64,000 nt of DNA, taken from positions 42,087 through 106,086 of the forward strand of contig JAPLFH010000015.1 in NCBI GenBank assembly GCA_026390815.1. The letters run 5' to 3'. The number at the start of each line of letters is the position of its first letter. Position 1 is the stretch's first letter. Source of the stretch: Ignavibacteriales bacterium (GTDB lineage: Bacteria; Bacteroidota; Ignavibacteria; Ignavibacteriales; SURF-24). Below are positions 38,583 through 48,437 of the stretch, piece by piece. The notes beneath the pieces are model-generated. The model worked only from the letters and a program-made list of their open reading frames with translations, was not told the DNA's origin and did not search any database. A program made the translations under genes and the position numbers.

Positions 38583-39862
38583 TGGTGCAATCATTCAACA
38601 AAATAAAAAAAGTATTAGGTGAATTAAACTTACCTGGTGATAAATCCATTTCTCATCGTGCAGTAATGTTTTCTTCACTTGCAAAAGGAACATCAACTAT
38701 AGAAAATATCTCAAATGCAGAAGACGTCAATTCTACGATCTCCTGTTTTAAGCAGCTTGGATGTAAAGTTGAGAAAGATGGAAATCTATTAAAGATAACC
38801 GGTAAAGGATTTAAAAAATTTAAAAAACCTATCGAACCATTGAATACCGATAACTCAGGAACAACTGCAAGATTGTTAAGCGGAATTCTTGTTGCACAAG
38901 ATTTTGAAACAAAAATTATTGGAGATCTTTCACTTTCTGCAAGACCAATGATGCGGATAATTGAACCATTGACTGAAATGGGTGGAAAGATAAAAGCCAC
39001 AGATACTTTTACTCTACCTATGTCGATCAAACCTTCAGCAAAACTTCATCCAATTGAATATGAACTGCCGGTACCAAGTGCACAAGTAAAGAGTGCTGTT
39101 CTGCTTGCAGGACTTCATCTTGAAGAAACTACAACTGTTATTGAAGGAATTCCTTCCAGAAATCATACTGAAGTTTTATTGAATCTGAAGACAATTTATG
39201 AAGAGAATCAGAGAAAAATATTTGTGTCTAAAAAGGATTATCCGGAAAAAGGGGAATACATAATTCCTTCTGATATATCGTCTGCTGTATTTTTTATTGT
39301 TCTTACTCTGTTATCAAAAAATTCTGAATTGAAAGTAAAGAATGTTAGCTTAAATCCAACCCGCACTGGAATATTGGATATTCTTAAAGCCATGGGTGCA
39401 AAGATTTCGATAGAAAATGAAAAACGAAAAATGGGAGAACACATTGGCGATATTATGGTTAAAAGCAGTCGCTTAAAGAATGTTAAAATTGAAGAAAATC
39501 TTATTCCAAATATAATTGATGAAATTCCTGCTTTATCTATTGCTGGACTATTTGCCGAGGGTAAGTTCGAAATTTCCGGCGCGATGGAATTAAGATTTAA
39601 AGAAACTGATAGAATCAAAGCTTTATGCAACAACTTCAAAGCGTTAGGTCTTAATGCGGAGGAATTTGATGATGGATTTTCTGTTTATGGAGATATAAAA
39701 AACAAAGCTATTAAATTTGAAAGTTATGATGATCACCGGATTGCAATGGCGATGAGCATTCTTTCTATGTTGTTAAAAGATGGAGGAAATGTAAATAATT
39801 TTGAGTGTGTAAGTATTTCTAATCCAAATTTTTTATCACAGCTTAAATCGATTCTAAAATAA
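38582..39862 (+). CDS. aroA: 3-phosphoshikimate 1-carboxyvinyltransferase (EPSP synthase)
   Basis: The 426-residue protein has LPGDKSISHRA at residues 17-27 (shikimate-3-phosphate binding), NSGTTARLLSGIL, VPSAQVKSA, and FKETDRIKAL with YDDHRIAMA near the end. It is the sixth step of the shikimate pathway. Its ATG shares a base with the preceding stop codon, so it ends the folD-deoC-hicB-trmH-aroA operon. A terminator follows. Confidence 0.97.
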   Translation: MVQSFNKIKKVLGELNLPGDKSISHRAVMFSSLAKGTSTIENISNAEDVNSTISCFKQLGCKVEKDGNLLKITGKGFKKFKKPIEPLNTDNSGTTARLLSGILVAQDFETKIIGDLSLSARPMMRIIEPLTEMGGKIKATDTFTLPMSIKPSAKLHPIEYELPVPSAQVKSAVLLAGLHLEETTTVIEGIPSRNHTEVLLNLKTIYEENQRKIFVSKKDYPEKGEYIIPSDISSAVFFIVLTLLSKNSELKVKNVSLNPTRTGILDILKAMGAKISIENEKRKMGEHIGDIMVKSSRLKNVKIEENLIPNIIDEIPALSIAGLFAEGKFEISGAMELRFKETDRIKALCNNFKALGLNAEEFDDGFSVYGDIKNKAIKFESYDDHRIAMAMSILSMLLKDGGNVNNFECVSISNPNFLSQLKSILK

Positions 39863-39893
39863 TTTACAACTTAGCCGAACAATAATTCATTTG

Positions 39894-39930
39894 AAGGTTT
39901 CTTTTGTAGCGAAAAAAAAAGAAACCTTTT
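39894..39930. terminator. Bidirectional terminator between aroA and bshC
   Basis: A 12-bp stem begins AAGGTTTCTTTT, pairs with AAAAGAAACCTT across an 11-base loop and is flanked by T and A runs. It lies exactly between convergent aroA and bshC, so it can stop transcription from both sides. Confidence 0.8.
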
Positions 39931-39936
39931 TGATTT

Positions 39937-41562
39937 TTACAATTCCGTTACCTGATGTTCAAACTTTTCAATTTCAATTTGATCAAACATCCACTTCACA
40001 ATGTCTAAACCGTACTTATTTGCAAAGTAAATAAAGTTCAGTTCTCTTTCCTGGAGGTTTGAATTGGGATAAAGGATGTTGGAAACTCTGTTTATTTGGC
40101 GAATAGTTACATCGTGTTTTCTTTTCTGCGCATCTGATGATCTTTCTTTCAGCAATTCTAAATTTTGAAGTATCTTTTCTGATGTTTTGTTTGTTAAGTC
40201 AACAAGAGTGTTATCAATTGCAAAAAGTTTTTCTTTAAGATTATCCAATGCAATTGTAATTTCTTTTGAACAATTATCAAACGCTTGTTCCGAATTGACT
40301 TCAGAAAGATTGCCAATTATTTTTTTAGTAATTGATTCTTTATCATTAAAAAAATCCGAATAAGACAAATTAAATTTTTCTACTAATTTCTGGATGTTTT
40401 TTTCAGCAATCGTTAATGAGGATCGTGGATATATAATTGGCTGTTCAATATCAAACATTTTATAAAGCGGTATTACCTGTGCAAAATAACTTATCTCGCT
40501 AGGACCACCAACGTAAAACGCCGTTCTGAATAAATAGTCCTGGCATATTGGTCGAAGCAGAACATTCGGGCTGAATTTTTCTGGAGATATTTCAATTTGT
40601 TCTAAAAGTGTTTCCTTAGAGAATTTTTTTCTTTTTCCTTTCAATCTAAATTCGGATTCAATTGGTTCAATTAAATGCCGTCCATCTTCTTCAGACATAA
40701 ACAGATTGATTGGTCTTGCTTTTACCTGGGCGTGATATGATTCTTCAAGTTTAGCACTTATACTGACAACCTCGTTTGCGTGTTCTCTAAATTCTTCAAC
40801 TTCTTTCTTAAAGATGGGTTTTAAAAGTTTTTTAACTTTTGGATCCGATGGATCAAAGATTATCACTCCAAATTTATCAAAGAAGTAAAAGATAAGTTCC
40901 TTAAATGCGTCTTTAAAAGTACTTCCAACTTTATAAAATGATTTTAGTAAGTCCATTAATTTCGGTTTGAATTCAGTATCTCTTAATTGTTTTTGTAATT
41001 CATCTAATAAAATTTCTACTGCTCCATTAAATTTAATCTTACCAACACTACCTCTATTAATTTCTTCACCAATTCCATCGTTATAATCCATAGTTACTAA
41101 TTCATTATTTTCGTCAATCAAATTAAATGATTTTACTTCCTCAAAATCATGGTCGTCCCCCTCAAGCCAAAAGACTGGAACAAAATTGTAGTTACTATAT
41201 TTTTCATTTAACGCGTAACTAAGTTTTATTGATGTAAGAATTTTATAAAACGTATAAAGCGGTCCACCAAATATTCCGAGTTGTTGACCAGTTACAATAG
41301 CAAGTGTATTCTTCTGTTTCAAACTTTCAATATTTCTAATTGTTTTTTCATCGGGAGTAAGATTAGAATATTGATTGTGAATAATTTCTAAAAGTTCTAA
41401 GGTATGATGCTTTTCTTTTTGAGCAAGCAAATTAAAATGTTGTGGATAAAAGGTTTTATCCCTAAAATCTTTTCCGTAAAAACGTTTTACATTACTAAAT
41501 TCGTAAAGATAATCGAGAAAAAGATTCTGATGACCAGGTATATCGCTAAAATTAATAAACAT
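39937..41562 (-). CDS. bshC: Bacillithiol biosynthesis cysteine-adding enzyme BshC
   Basis: The 541-residue protein matches BshC: N-terminal HQNLFLDYLYEF, the nucleotide-binding VTGQQLGIFGGPLYTFYK (about residue 92), VFWLEGDDHDFEEV and GGPSEISYFAQV. It joins cysteine to glucosaminyl-malate as the last step of bacillithiol synthesis, so the host probably makes this low-molecular-weight thiol. bshA and bshB are not in the window. It is alone on the minus strand. Confidence 0.94.
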   Translation of the reverse strand: MFINFSDIPGHQNLFLDYLYEFSNVKRFYGKDFRDKTFYPQHFNLLAQKEKHHTLELLEIIHNQYSNLTPDEKTIRNIESLKQKNTLAIVTGQQLGIFGGPLYTFYKILTSIKLSYALNEKYSNYNFVPVFWLEGDDHDFEEVKSFNLIDENNELVTMDYNDGIGEEINRGSVGKIKFNGAVEILLDELQKQLRDTEFKPKLMDLLKSFYKVGSTFKDAFKELIFYFFDKFGVIIFDPSDPKVKKLLKPIFKKEVEEFREHANEVVSISAKLEESYHAQVKARPINLFMSEEDGRHLIEPIESEFRLKGKRKKFSKETLLEQIEISPEKFSPNVLLRPICQDYLFRTAFYVGGPSEISYFAQVIPLYKMFDIEQPIIYPRSSLTIAEKNIQKLVEKFNLSYSDFFNDKESITKKIIGNLSEVNSEQAFDNCSKEITIALDNLKEKLFAIDNTLVDLTNKTSEKILQNLELLKERSSDAQKRKHDVTIRQINRVSNILYPNSNLQERELNFIYFANKYGLDIVKWMFDQIEIEKFEHQVTEL

Positions 41563-41727
41563 CGCTACTCCAAAATATCTTATTAAAAAATAGATAAAAA
41601 TAGGTTGGTAATAAAGTCTTCAAAGTAAAATAGATTATCATTTTATAATTTTTATTTCTGTGTTGATTTCCGTAGTGCTTCTTAAGGTTGACTTTACTAT
41701 TTTTCAACTGAAAAAATAAACATTAGT

Positions 41728-42705
41728 TTGAATTCAATTCTCATCAAAACGTATACATTAAAAATCCTTAACAAAGATAATTTGTTCTGGGTTGCTAAAA
41801 TTGTTTTAGCAACTACATTTCTTTACTTTCTCTTTAATTATATAAAGGTGGAAAAGATTTCAGCTTCGTTGAAAGAAGCTAATTATTTATTAATTATTAT
41901 TTCCTTTCTATTGAGTTTTGCAAATATTCTTTTGCAATTTTTCAAATGGAAGATTATTTGTAACAAAGTAATTGATGAAAAAAGTGATCGAAAGATTTTA
42001 TCATCTCTTTTAATTGGTATTGCTGGTGGATTGGTTACTCCATTTAGAGCAGGAGAATATATCGGCAGGAATTTACCTTTTAAAAACAATTCTGTTATTG
42101 AAATATCTTTAGCAACATTTGTGGATAAAATCTGTAACCTATTTATTATACTTTTGGTAGGATCTTTTGCCACATTATTGTTCGTTCAATTTTATTATAA
42201 TCTTTCAATTTATTTTGTACTCTTAATCGCAACATTACTAATTTCTCTTTTCTTTTTATGTTTTCTTTTAATTATAAACGGGAATTTTAGAGATATTTTT
42301 AAAACAAGAATTAAAAAATTCAAATGGTTCACAAAGTATTTTAATGAATTGAAAATACTAAAAAATATTTCTCAAGGTCTAATTTTAGAAATTATATTTC
42401 TATCATTGCTAATTTTTGGATGTTATATAATGCAATTTGCATTACTAATTTCTGCATTCTCGCATCAATTTAATTTTATAAATTATGTCTGGATAGGTAT
42501 CCTTGTAATATTTGCAAAAACAATTATTCCACCAATTACATTCGGGGAGCTCGGGATAAGGGAAAGTGCTTCAGTATTTTATATTACTAAGATGGGGTTA
42601 GTTGCCGCGGTTGGATTTAATGCTGCAATATTTCTTTTTCTTATTAATATTCTTATTCCATCAATAGTTGGAATATTCTTTTTACTAAAGAGGGATCGCC
42701 AGTGA
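41728..42705 (+). CDS. Flippase-like integral membrane protein (UPF0104/LPG-synthase TM family)
   Basis: The 325-residue protein starts at TTG and has about seven or eight membrane helices. The family phrase GGLVTPFRAGEYIGR is near residue 105 and PPITFGELGIRESA near residue 273, as in AglD/UPF0104 proteins related to the MprF membrane domain. These are thought to move lipid-linked sugars or lipids across the membrane. It overlaps the next glycosyltransferase by 4 bases, which supports a glycan role. Confidence 0.85.
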   Translation: MNSILIKTYTLKILNKDNLFWVAKIVLATTFLYFLFNYIKVEKISASLKEANYLLIIISFLLSFANILLQFFKWKIICNKVIDEKSDRKILSSLLIGIAGGLVTPFRAGEYIGRNLPFKNNSVIEISLATFVDKICNLFIILLVGSFATLLFVQFYYNLSIYFVLLIATLLISLFFLCFLLIINGNFRDIFKTRIKKFKWFTKYFNELKILKNISQGLILEIIFLSLLIFGCYIMQFALLISAFSHQFNFINYVWIGILVIFAKTIIPPITFGELGIRESASVFYITKMGLVAAVGFNAAIFLFLINILIPSIVGIFFLLKRDRQ

Positions 42706-43838
42706 TAATTGCTGTAATATTATTTTTTATTGCCTTACTCCTTTGCTATATTTTTTTTCTACTTGGAATTCATAGAGGTTTAAGACGGCTTAAACTTCAG
42801 AAAATAACTGGTTATTTGCCTGAAGAATATGTTTCAGTTATTATTCCATTTAGAAATGAAAGTGAAAATATTTTAAGAAACTTACAAAGTATTGCTCAGC
42901 AAGATTTGCCAGTAGAGAAGTATGAAGTTATTTATGTGAATGACTCTTCCGATGACGATTCATTTGAAAAGATTTGTAATGCTGCCAAACCAGATAATGT
43001 CCGGATCATTTCTGTTGCAAAGAATTTATCAATTTGTGGGCATAAAAAGAAAGCGCTAAAGTTTGCCATAGAACAAGCTAAGGGTGAAATAATAGTAACT
43101 ACGGACTGTGATTGCACTTATAACAGTAACTGGCTAAGTACTCTTTTAAAAAGTTATGATAAAAACACTGGTTTTGTTTCCGGACCAGTCGCGTATTTTA
43201 ATGATGATACACTTTTCACTAAACTTCAGAAACTTGAATTTGCCGGTCTTATATTAACAGGGGCTGGTTTAATTGGTAGTGGCAAACCTACTATCAGTAA
43301 TGCTGCAAATCTTTCATTTCGTAAAGAGATTTTTAAGGAAGTTGGTGGATTTGATGATACACTAAATCTATCATCCGGTGATGATGAATTGTTAATGCAG
43401 AAAATAGCTAAGTATACTTCTTATGATATAAAGTTTTGTTGGAATAAGAATGCTTTAGTGCTTACAACTTCCAATAATTCTATTTCAGATTTCTTTCAAC
43501 AAAGAAAAAGATGGGCTAGCAAAGGACTATTTTACTTTGACAAACTGCTGATGTTAAAACTTATTATAATATTTTCATTTTACCTAGGATTATTATTGCA
43601 AGCATTACTAGGAATAGTTTTGTCCCCATTGTTTTTTGTTTCCCTGATAATTTCTTTAATTATTAAAGGTTGGGTAGAGTTTTCAATTCTCCTTAATGGA
43701 AAAGAATTTTTATTCACAAAGAATTTGATGAAATATTTTATCATTGCCGAATTATTCCATGTCCCTTACATCGTAATCGCCGCAATTGCGGGAGCATTTG
43801 GTAATTTTACTTGGAAAGAAAGGAAAATAAAAAGGTAA
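42702..43838 (+). CDS. Family 2 glycosyltransferase, membrane-bound
   Basis: The 378-residue protein starts at GTG. An N-terminal membrane helix is followed by a GT-A domain: SVIIPFRNESEN, VIYVNDSSDDDS, the metal motif TTDCDC, and a QxxRW-like QQRKRWASKG near residue 267. Two or three C-terminal helices end the protein. The pattern fits processive or lipid-linked sugar transferases. It lies between the flippase-like protein and a deacetylase. Confidence 0.9.
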   Translation: MIIAVILFFIALLLCYIFFLLGIHRGLRRLKLQKITGYLPEEYVSVIIPFRNESENILRNLQSIAQQDLPVEKYEVIYVNDSSDDDSFEKICNAAKPDNVRIISVAKNLSICGHKKKALKFAIEQAKGEIIVTTDCDCTYNSNWLSTLLKSYDKNTGFVSGPVAYFNDDTLFTKLQKLEFAGLILTGAGLIGSGKPTISNAANLSFRKEIFKEVGGFDDTLNLSSGDDELLMQKIAKYTSYDIKFCWNKNALVLTTSNNSISDFFQQRKRWASKGLFYFDKLLMLKLIIIFSFYLGLLLQALLGIVLSPLFFVSLIISLIIKGWVEFSILLNGKEFLFTKNLMKYFIIAELFHVPYIVIAAIAGAFGNFTWKERKIKR

Positions 43839-44474
43839 ATGAAAATTAAGTACAATCCACCTTTGTTTATCAAAAAATGTTTTTCAAAATTTTATTGGAA
43901 TTCCTCTAACAAGAAAATACTTCTTACATTTGATGATGGACCAAATCCATTAATTACAAATAAAATATTAGAAGAGTTAGATAAGCATAAAATTAAAGCT
44001 TTGTTCTTTTGTGTAGGTGAGAATATTGAAAAATATCCTGAACTAGTAAAAAATATTCTGGCAAATGGTCACACTATCGGAAACCATACATTAAGCCATA
44101 AACGAATTGCAAATCTGAATCATTTAGAAAGAGAGAATGAAGTTGACTGGGTTACGACTTTACTATTGGAAAAATATGGTTATCAAATTAATTATTTTCG
44201 CCCGCCAGACGGTAGATTTAGTTTTAGAACACAAAAATTTATGGATCAAAGAAATCTGCAGATGGTAATGTGGTCTTTACTAACTTACGATTATAAAAAT
44301 AACTTAGATATTGTTAAATTTGCAGTAGAAAAAAACTTGAATGTGGATTCTATTATTGTTCTGCACGATAACCCAAAATGTCAACAAATAATAGTAGATT
44401 CAATTCGTTTTATAATTAAAGAAGCTAAGCAAAGAGGTTTTGAGTTTGGAGAACCTTCAGAATGTTTGAGATAG
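43839..44474 (+). CDS. Polysaccharide deacetylase (NodB-type, CE4)
   Basis: The 211-residue protein has the CE4 motifs LLTFDDGPNP (catalytic Asp and metal Asp), GNHTLSHKR (metal His pair) and FRPPDGRFS. The late motif VLHDNP supplies the catalytic His. No signal peptide is evident, so it may act on cytoplasmic or inner-leaflet lipid-linked sugars made by its neighbours. It begins immediately after the GT2 stop and overlaps the next GT2 by 13 bases. Confidence 0.92.
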   Translation: MKIKYNPPLFIKKCFSKFYWNSSNKKILLTFDDGPNPLITNKILEELDKHKIKALFFCVGENIEKYPELVKNILANGHTIGNHTLSHKRIANLNHLERENEVDWVTTLLLEKYGYQINYFRPPDGRFSFRTQKFMDQRNLQMVMWSLLTYDYKNNLDIVKFAVEKNLNVDSIIVLHDNPKCQQIIVDSIRFIIKEAKQRGFEFGEPSECLR

Positions 44475-45553
44475 TTTTTCTAATTGCAGTAAGTATATAT
44501 TTTCTGCAATCGGTTATTTTTTTAATTGGATCTATCCGAAAATTTAAAAGAATTTCTGAAGCAGAGTTGCCGACTGTAAGTATTATTGTTGCTGCGCGGA
44601 ACGAAGAAGATAATATTGTTCGGTGTTTAAAGTCACTTGATCAAGTAATTTATCCTAATGGTAGAATTGAAATTATGCTTATTAATGATAATTCCACTGA
44701 TAAAACTTTAGAGTTAATTGAAAAATTTATTTTAAACAAACCCCGTTTCAAATGTCTTACAACTAAAAAGATTATTGGCAACCTTAAAGGAAAAACAAAC
44801 GCATTAGCTAACGGATTAGAAATAGCAACCGGAGAAATAATTTTAACTACTGATGCTGATTGTGCTGTTTCACCAACCTGGGCAAAAGCTATCGCTTCAT
44901 ATTACCAAAAAGATGTGGCAATGGTTTGTGGTTATACTTCCCAGAAAGTTTATAATTCCTTCTCTGGAATGCAATCCCTTGATTTTATGTACTTGCTTAC
45001 AGTTGCAGCCGGAACGATGAATCTAAATATGCCGTTAAGTTGTATCGGTAACAATATGTCTTATCGAAAATCAGTTTATGATGAAGTTGGCGGTTATGAA
45101 AATATTCCATTCAGCGTAACAGAAGATTTCAAACTTCTTAAAACATTTTTTAATCTAAAGAAGTACAAAATTATTTTCCCTCTTGAACCAGAAGCTCATG
45201 TTGTATCTAAACCTTGCGAAAATCTTAAATCAGTTTTCTGGCAAAAAAAACGGTGGGGAGTTGGCGGGTTAGACAGCGGTATTATTGGTTTTCTTGTTAT
45301 GGCAAGTGGTTTTGTAGCTCATATTTGTATTTTATTATTAGCATTTTTCTTTACTGCTTCTGCCGTTTATATAACTGTATTTAAATTAGCAACTGATTTT
45401 CTTTTTCTTTATCCAATCTTAAAACAATTTAATTTAACTCCAACTTTAAAACATTTCTTTGCATTTGAATTATTCTTCATCATTTATGTTGTACTTCTGC
45501 CTTTTGTAGTACTGCCCAATAGAAAAGTTCTTTGGAAAGGCAGGAATTATTAA
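44462..45553 (+). CDS. Family 2 glycosyltransferase, membrane-bound
   Basis: The 363-residue protein has an N-terminal helix, then SIIVAARNEEDN, MLINDNSTDKT, TTDADCAVS and QKKRWGVGG, with C-terminal helices. The layout is the same as the upstream GT2 but the sequence is clearly different, so they are not recent duplicates. It is translationally coupled to both neighbours. Confidence 0.9.
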   Translation: MFEIVFLIAVSIYFLQSVIFLIGSIRKFKRISEAELPTVSIIVAARNEEDNIVRCLKSLDQVIYPNGRIEIMLINDNSTDKTLELIEKFILNKPRFKCLTTKKIIGNLKGKTNALANGLEIATGEIILTTDADCAVSPTWAKAIASYYQKDVAMVCGYTSQKVYNSFSGMQSLDFMYLLTVAAGTMNLNMPLSCIGNNMSYRKSVYDEVGGYENIPFSVTEDFKLLKTFFNLKKYKIIFPLEPEAHVVSKPCENLKSVFWQKKRWGVGGLDSGIIGFLVMASGFVAHICILLLAFFFTASAVYITVFKLATDFLFLYPILKQFNLTPTLKHFFAFELFFIIYVVLLPFVVLPNRKVLWKGRNY

Positions 45554-46554
45554 TGCTTCTTCTTTGCAATTATTATGTTACTTACAGATGCAATGCATCT
45601 TGCGAATTTTGCCACTTTGCAGATCATCAAAGATATAAAAATTCTTCCGATGCAAGTATAACAGATTATAAATCGAATATAATTCAGCTTGCTAAACTTG
45701 GTGTAAAGTTTATTGATCTGACAGGTGGGGAACCTCTGCTGAATAAAAATATAGTAGAGATGGCAGGTCTGGCGAGAGATTTAAGAATTCAAACAAGTAT
45801 TACAACTAATGCATTGCTTTATCCTAAATATGCTAAAGCTCTTGCTGGAAAGATTAACTTGCTGCACTTTTCATTAGATTCTCCCGATGAAGAAGAACAT
45901 AATAGAATTAGGAAAGTAAACGGTTATAAATCTGTTATGGAAAGCATAAAAATTGCTAAATCGATTGGAGAATACCCGGATATCATTTTTACTGTAACTA
46001 ACGATACATTTCAAAAGCTGCCGGAAATGTATGAGATTGCAAAAAAGAACGAACTTGTACTTATTGTAAACCCAGTATTTTCCTATTTTGGAAATCCAGG
46101 TTTGAATAATTTTGCTCTTGATTACATCGAAGAATTTATTGCTGGAAAACCTGATGTTTATTTAAATTCAGCATACATTAAATTGAGGCGAGATGGAGGA
46201 AATAAAATAAATAATCCTTCATGTAAAGCTGTCTCACGTGTTATTGTAATTTCACCTGATAATAAAATAATTTTACCTTGCTATCATTTGTCAAACAAGG
46301 CGATTAAAATTGATAGACCAATTAATGAAATAAGAAATTCGGCAGAAATAAAATATTATAAATCGATGGAAGGAAGATTTAATTTTTGTGAGGGTTGTAC
46401 CATCAATTGTTACTTTGAGCCATCTTTCGCATTTCCAACAAATATTTATGCTGTTCAAAGCTTAATTTCAAAATTTAAATACGGTTATCAGAAGCTGATT
46501 AAACAAAAAATTAAAAAGAAGATCTTTGAAAAAAATATTGGAACACATAATTGA
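45553..46554 (+). CDS. Radical SAM/SPASM-like protein in a glycan gene cluster
   Basis: I prefer the ATG at 45553, which touches the GT2 stop codon and follows GCAGGA, to the ATG at 45532. The protein is about 333 residues long. The radical SAM [4Fe-4S] motif is CNASCEFC near the N-terminus, then the GGEP motif (DLTGGEPLLN), and a C-terminal SPASM-like Cys set (CYHLS and CEGCTINCYF) for an extra cluster. Such enzymes carry out radical chemistry on peptides, sugars or lipids. The setting suggests an envelope lipid or glycan substrate, which is inference. Confidence 0.88.
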   Translation: MLLLCNYYVTYRCNASCEFCHFADHQRYKNSSDASITDYKSNIIQLAKLGVKFIDLTGGEPLLNKNIVEMAGLARDLRIQTSITTNALLYPKYAKALAGKINLLHFSLDSPDEEEHNRIRKVNGYKSVMESIKIAKSIGEYPDIIFTVTNDTFQKLPEMYEIAKKNELVLIVNPVFSYFGNPGLNNFALDYIEEFIAGKPDVYLNSAYIKLRRDGGNKINNPSCKAVSRVIVISPDNKIILPCYHLSNKAIKIDRPINEIRNSAEIKYYKSMEGRFNFCEGCTINCYFEPSFAFPTNIYAVQSLISKFKYGYQKLIKQKIKKKIFEKNIGTHN

Positions 46555-47378
46555 AAATTAATTTGATATTATTCTTGGTTGTTCTTTCTGTTGGAAGTTT
46601 TTCGCAATCTAAGTTTGAATTATTTCCGAGTGCGCTGAATATACATCCGTTTGCTGCTAACACATTGGAACCACGGGTAGGAACACTTTTCCAGCTAAAT
46701 AATAATGAACTAAGATTAGACATTGGAAATTCATTGGATATACTACATTATTCTACGGAAAATTCCATTACATATTCAGCCGGAGCCGATTTTTTTACTT
46801 ATACTTTACTTAGAGGTGAAAAAGAATTTCACTTTCCAGTTGATGCCGTTGATTATCTATTTGGAATTAATATTGGAATTAAAGCAAAGGCTGATTTTTC
46901 AGACTATGGTATTAGGTTAAGATTAAGCCACATTAGTGCACATTTTGTTGATGGGCATTTCGATCACCGGCAAGCTATATGGCGCGATGGAAGAGATCCC
47001 AGGGTTTATAGCAGGGAATTTATAGAAATAGCGCCTTACTATAGTCTAAGCGATTTACGGGTATATTTAGGTTATTCCTATCTTTTCCATGTCGATCCAA
47101 CTTATATTGGCAGGAACAGCTACCAGTTTGGTTTTGATTACTTTTTTAATAATATTTTAAGCGATTATTTACATCCGTATGCAGGGTATGATTTGAAAAT
47201 ATCTAAAATAGATAAATACACCGGTAATAATTCATTTGTTGCTGGAATTAAAATTGGCAATTCGAGAGGGAGAGGAATTAGTATTTATTACAACTATTAT
47301 TCTGGAAGAAGTATTCACGGGGAATATTTTGATTATTACAAAACCTACAGTGCTGTAGGTTTCAATTTGGATTTATAA
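46551..47378 (+). CDS. DUF1207-family outer-membrane-like protein
   Basis: The 275-residue protein starts at a TTG overlapping the radical SAM stop and reads a signal peptide ending near GSFSQ. The next part, FELFPSALNIHPFAANTLEPRVG, is shown here in short pieces as ELFPSALNIHPFAANT and LEPRVG, and matches the DUF1207 opening. Alternating strands to the end suggest a beta-barrel. The family has no known function. The gene is the last of the tight run from 41728. Confidence 0.78.
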   Translation: MKINLILFLVVLSVGSFSQSKFELFPSALNIHPFAANTLEPRVGTLFQLNNNELRLDIGNSLDILHYSTENSITYSAGADFFTYTLLRGEKEFHFPVDAVDYLFGINIGIKAKADFSDYGIRLRLSHISAHFVDGHFDHRQAIWRDGRDPRVYSREFIEIAPYYSLSDLRVYLGYSYLFHVDPTYIGRNSYQFGFDYFFNNILSDYLHPYAGYDLKISKIDKYTGNNSFVAGIKIGNSRGRGISIYYNYYSGRSIHGEYFDYYKTYSAVGFNLDL

Positions 47379-47379
47379 T

Positions 47380-48393
47380 ATGCCGGATTATTTCAGCGAA
47401 CCATATTTTTCTACTAACGAACCAAGAGAAAAGAAAAAAGAGAAACACAATTTTGTACTTCATATTTTCCTTTTTATTATAACTTTTGTAACAACTACAA
47501 TCTCAGGGATGCAATGGATTAAAGGTTTTGGGGGACCATACGAAATAAGTTCATTTGTTATTGGTCTTCCATATTCAATCTCTATCCTGTTTGTTTTAGC
47601 CAGCCACGAATTTGGACATTACTTTGCAGCGATGTACCATAAAGTAAAAGCTACATTGCCTTTTTTTATTCCGCTTCCATCGGTTGAAGGATTTTTTATT
47701 AATTTTGGTACTATGGGTGCCGTAATTAAAACTAAAACAGCAGTACCAAATAATAAAGCAATGTTTGATATTGGTGTTGCGGGTCCAATTGCCGGGTTCA
47801 TTGCCAGTGTTGCAATCTTAATTTATGGATTTACTCATTTACCCGGTGTTGGTTTTATTCTTTCTATTCATCCGGATTACTTCCTGCCAACTTATGGTAA
47901 ATCTGGTTTAGCATTAAAATTCGGAGATTCAATTTTATTCTCTTTCCTACGTACTGTTTTTACAAACCATTCGCAGTTTGTACCACCAATGTCAGAGATA
48001 TATCATTATCCGTTTCTTTGTGTAGGATGGTTTGGTCTTTTTGTAACCTCAATGAATATGATTCCTGTTGGGCAGCTGGATGGTGGTCATATCATTTATA
48101 GTATGTTTGGAGAAAAAAAACATTTTATGATTGCACAGGTTTCAATGGGAATTCTTGTGATCTTAGGTTTGATTGGAATAGGAGACTCATTTTTAAACTG
48201 GAATACCGGATTTGGCTGGACTGGCTGGTTATTTTGGGGTCTGGTTCTTTTTTTATTTATAAAAGTTAAACATCCAACATTAGCTGAATATTATCCTTTG
48301 GATAGAAAGAGAATGTTTATTGGATATATGAGCATTTTCATTCTAATAATTTCTTTCTCACCTTCACCAATATCTTTATCTTTAGGTATATAA
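47380..48393 (+). CDS. Site-2-protease family membrane metalloprotease (M50)
   Basis: The 337-residue protein has several membrane helices. The zinc motif HEFGH lies near residue 76 (ASHEFGHYF), and the third ligand is in NMIPVGQLDGGH near residue 233, both standard for M50 enzymes that cut proteins inside the membrane. No PDZ domain is seen. Relatives serve in envelope stress or signal release, but the substrate here is unknown. It starts 1 base after the DUF1207 stop. Confidence 0.93.
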   Translation: MPDYFSEPYFSTNEPREKKKEKHNFVLHIFLFIITFVTTTISGMQWIKGFGGPYEISSFVIGLPYSISILFVLASHEFGHYFAAMYHKVKATLPFFIPLPSVEGFFINFGTMGAVIKTKTAVPNNKAMFDIGVAGPIAGFIASVAILIYGFTHLPGVGFILSIHPDYFLPTYGKSGLALKFGDSILFSFLRTVFTNHSQFVPPMSEIYHYPFLCVGWFGLFVTSMNMIPVGQLDGGHIIYSMFGEKKHFMIAQVSMGILVILGLIGIGDSFLNWNTGFGWTGWLFWGLVLFLFIKVKHPTLAEYYPLDRKRMFIGYMSIFILIISFSPSPISLSLGI

Positions 48394-48437
48394 TTTTGCA
48401 CTTGAAAAACAATCAACATGAAAATATAATTGAAGCA

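Noticed and set aside
48396..48437. Upstream TTG start of the lipoprotein gene
   Set aside because: It would place 14 polar residues before a clear lipoprotein signal.
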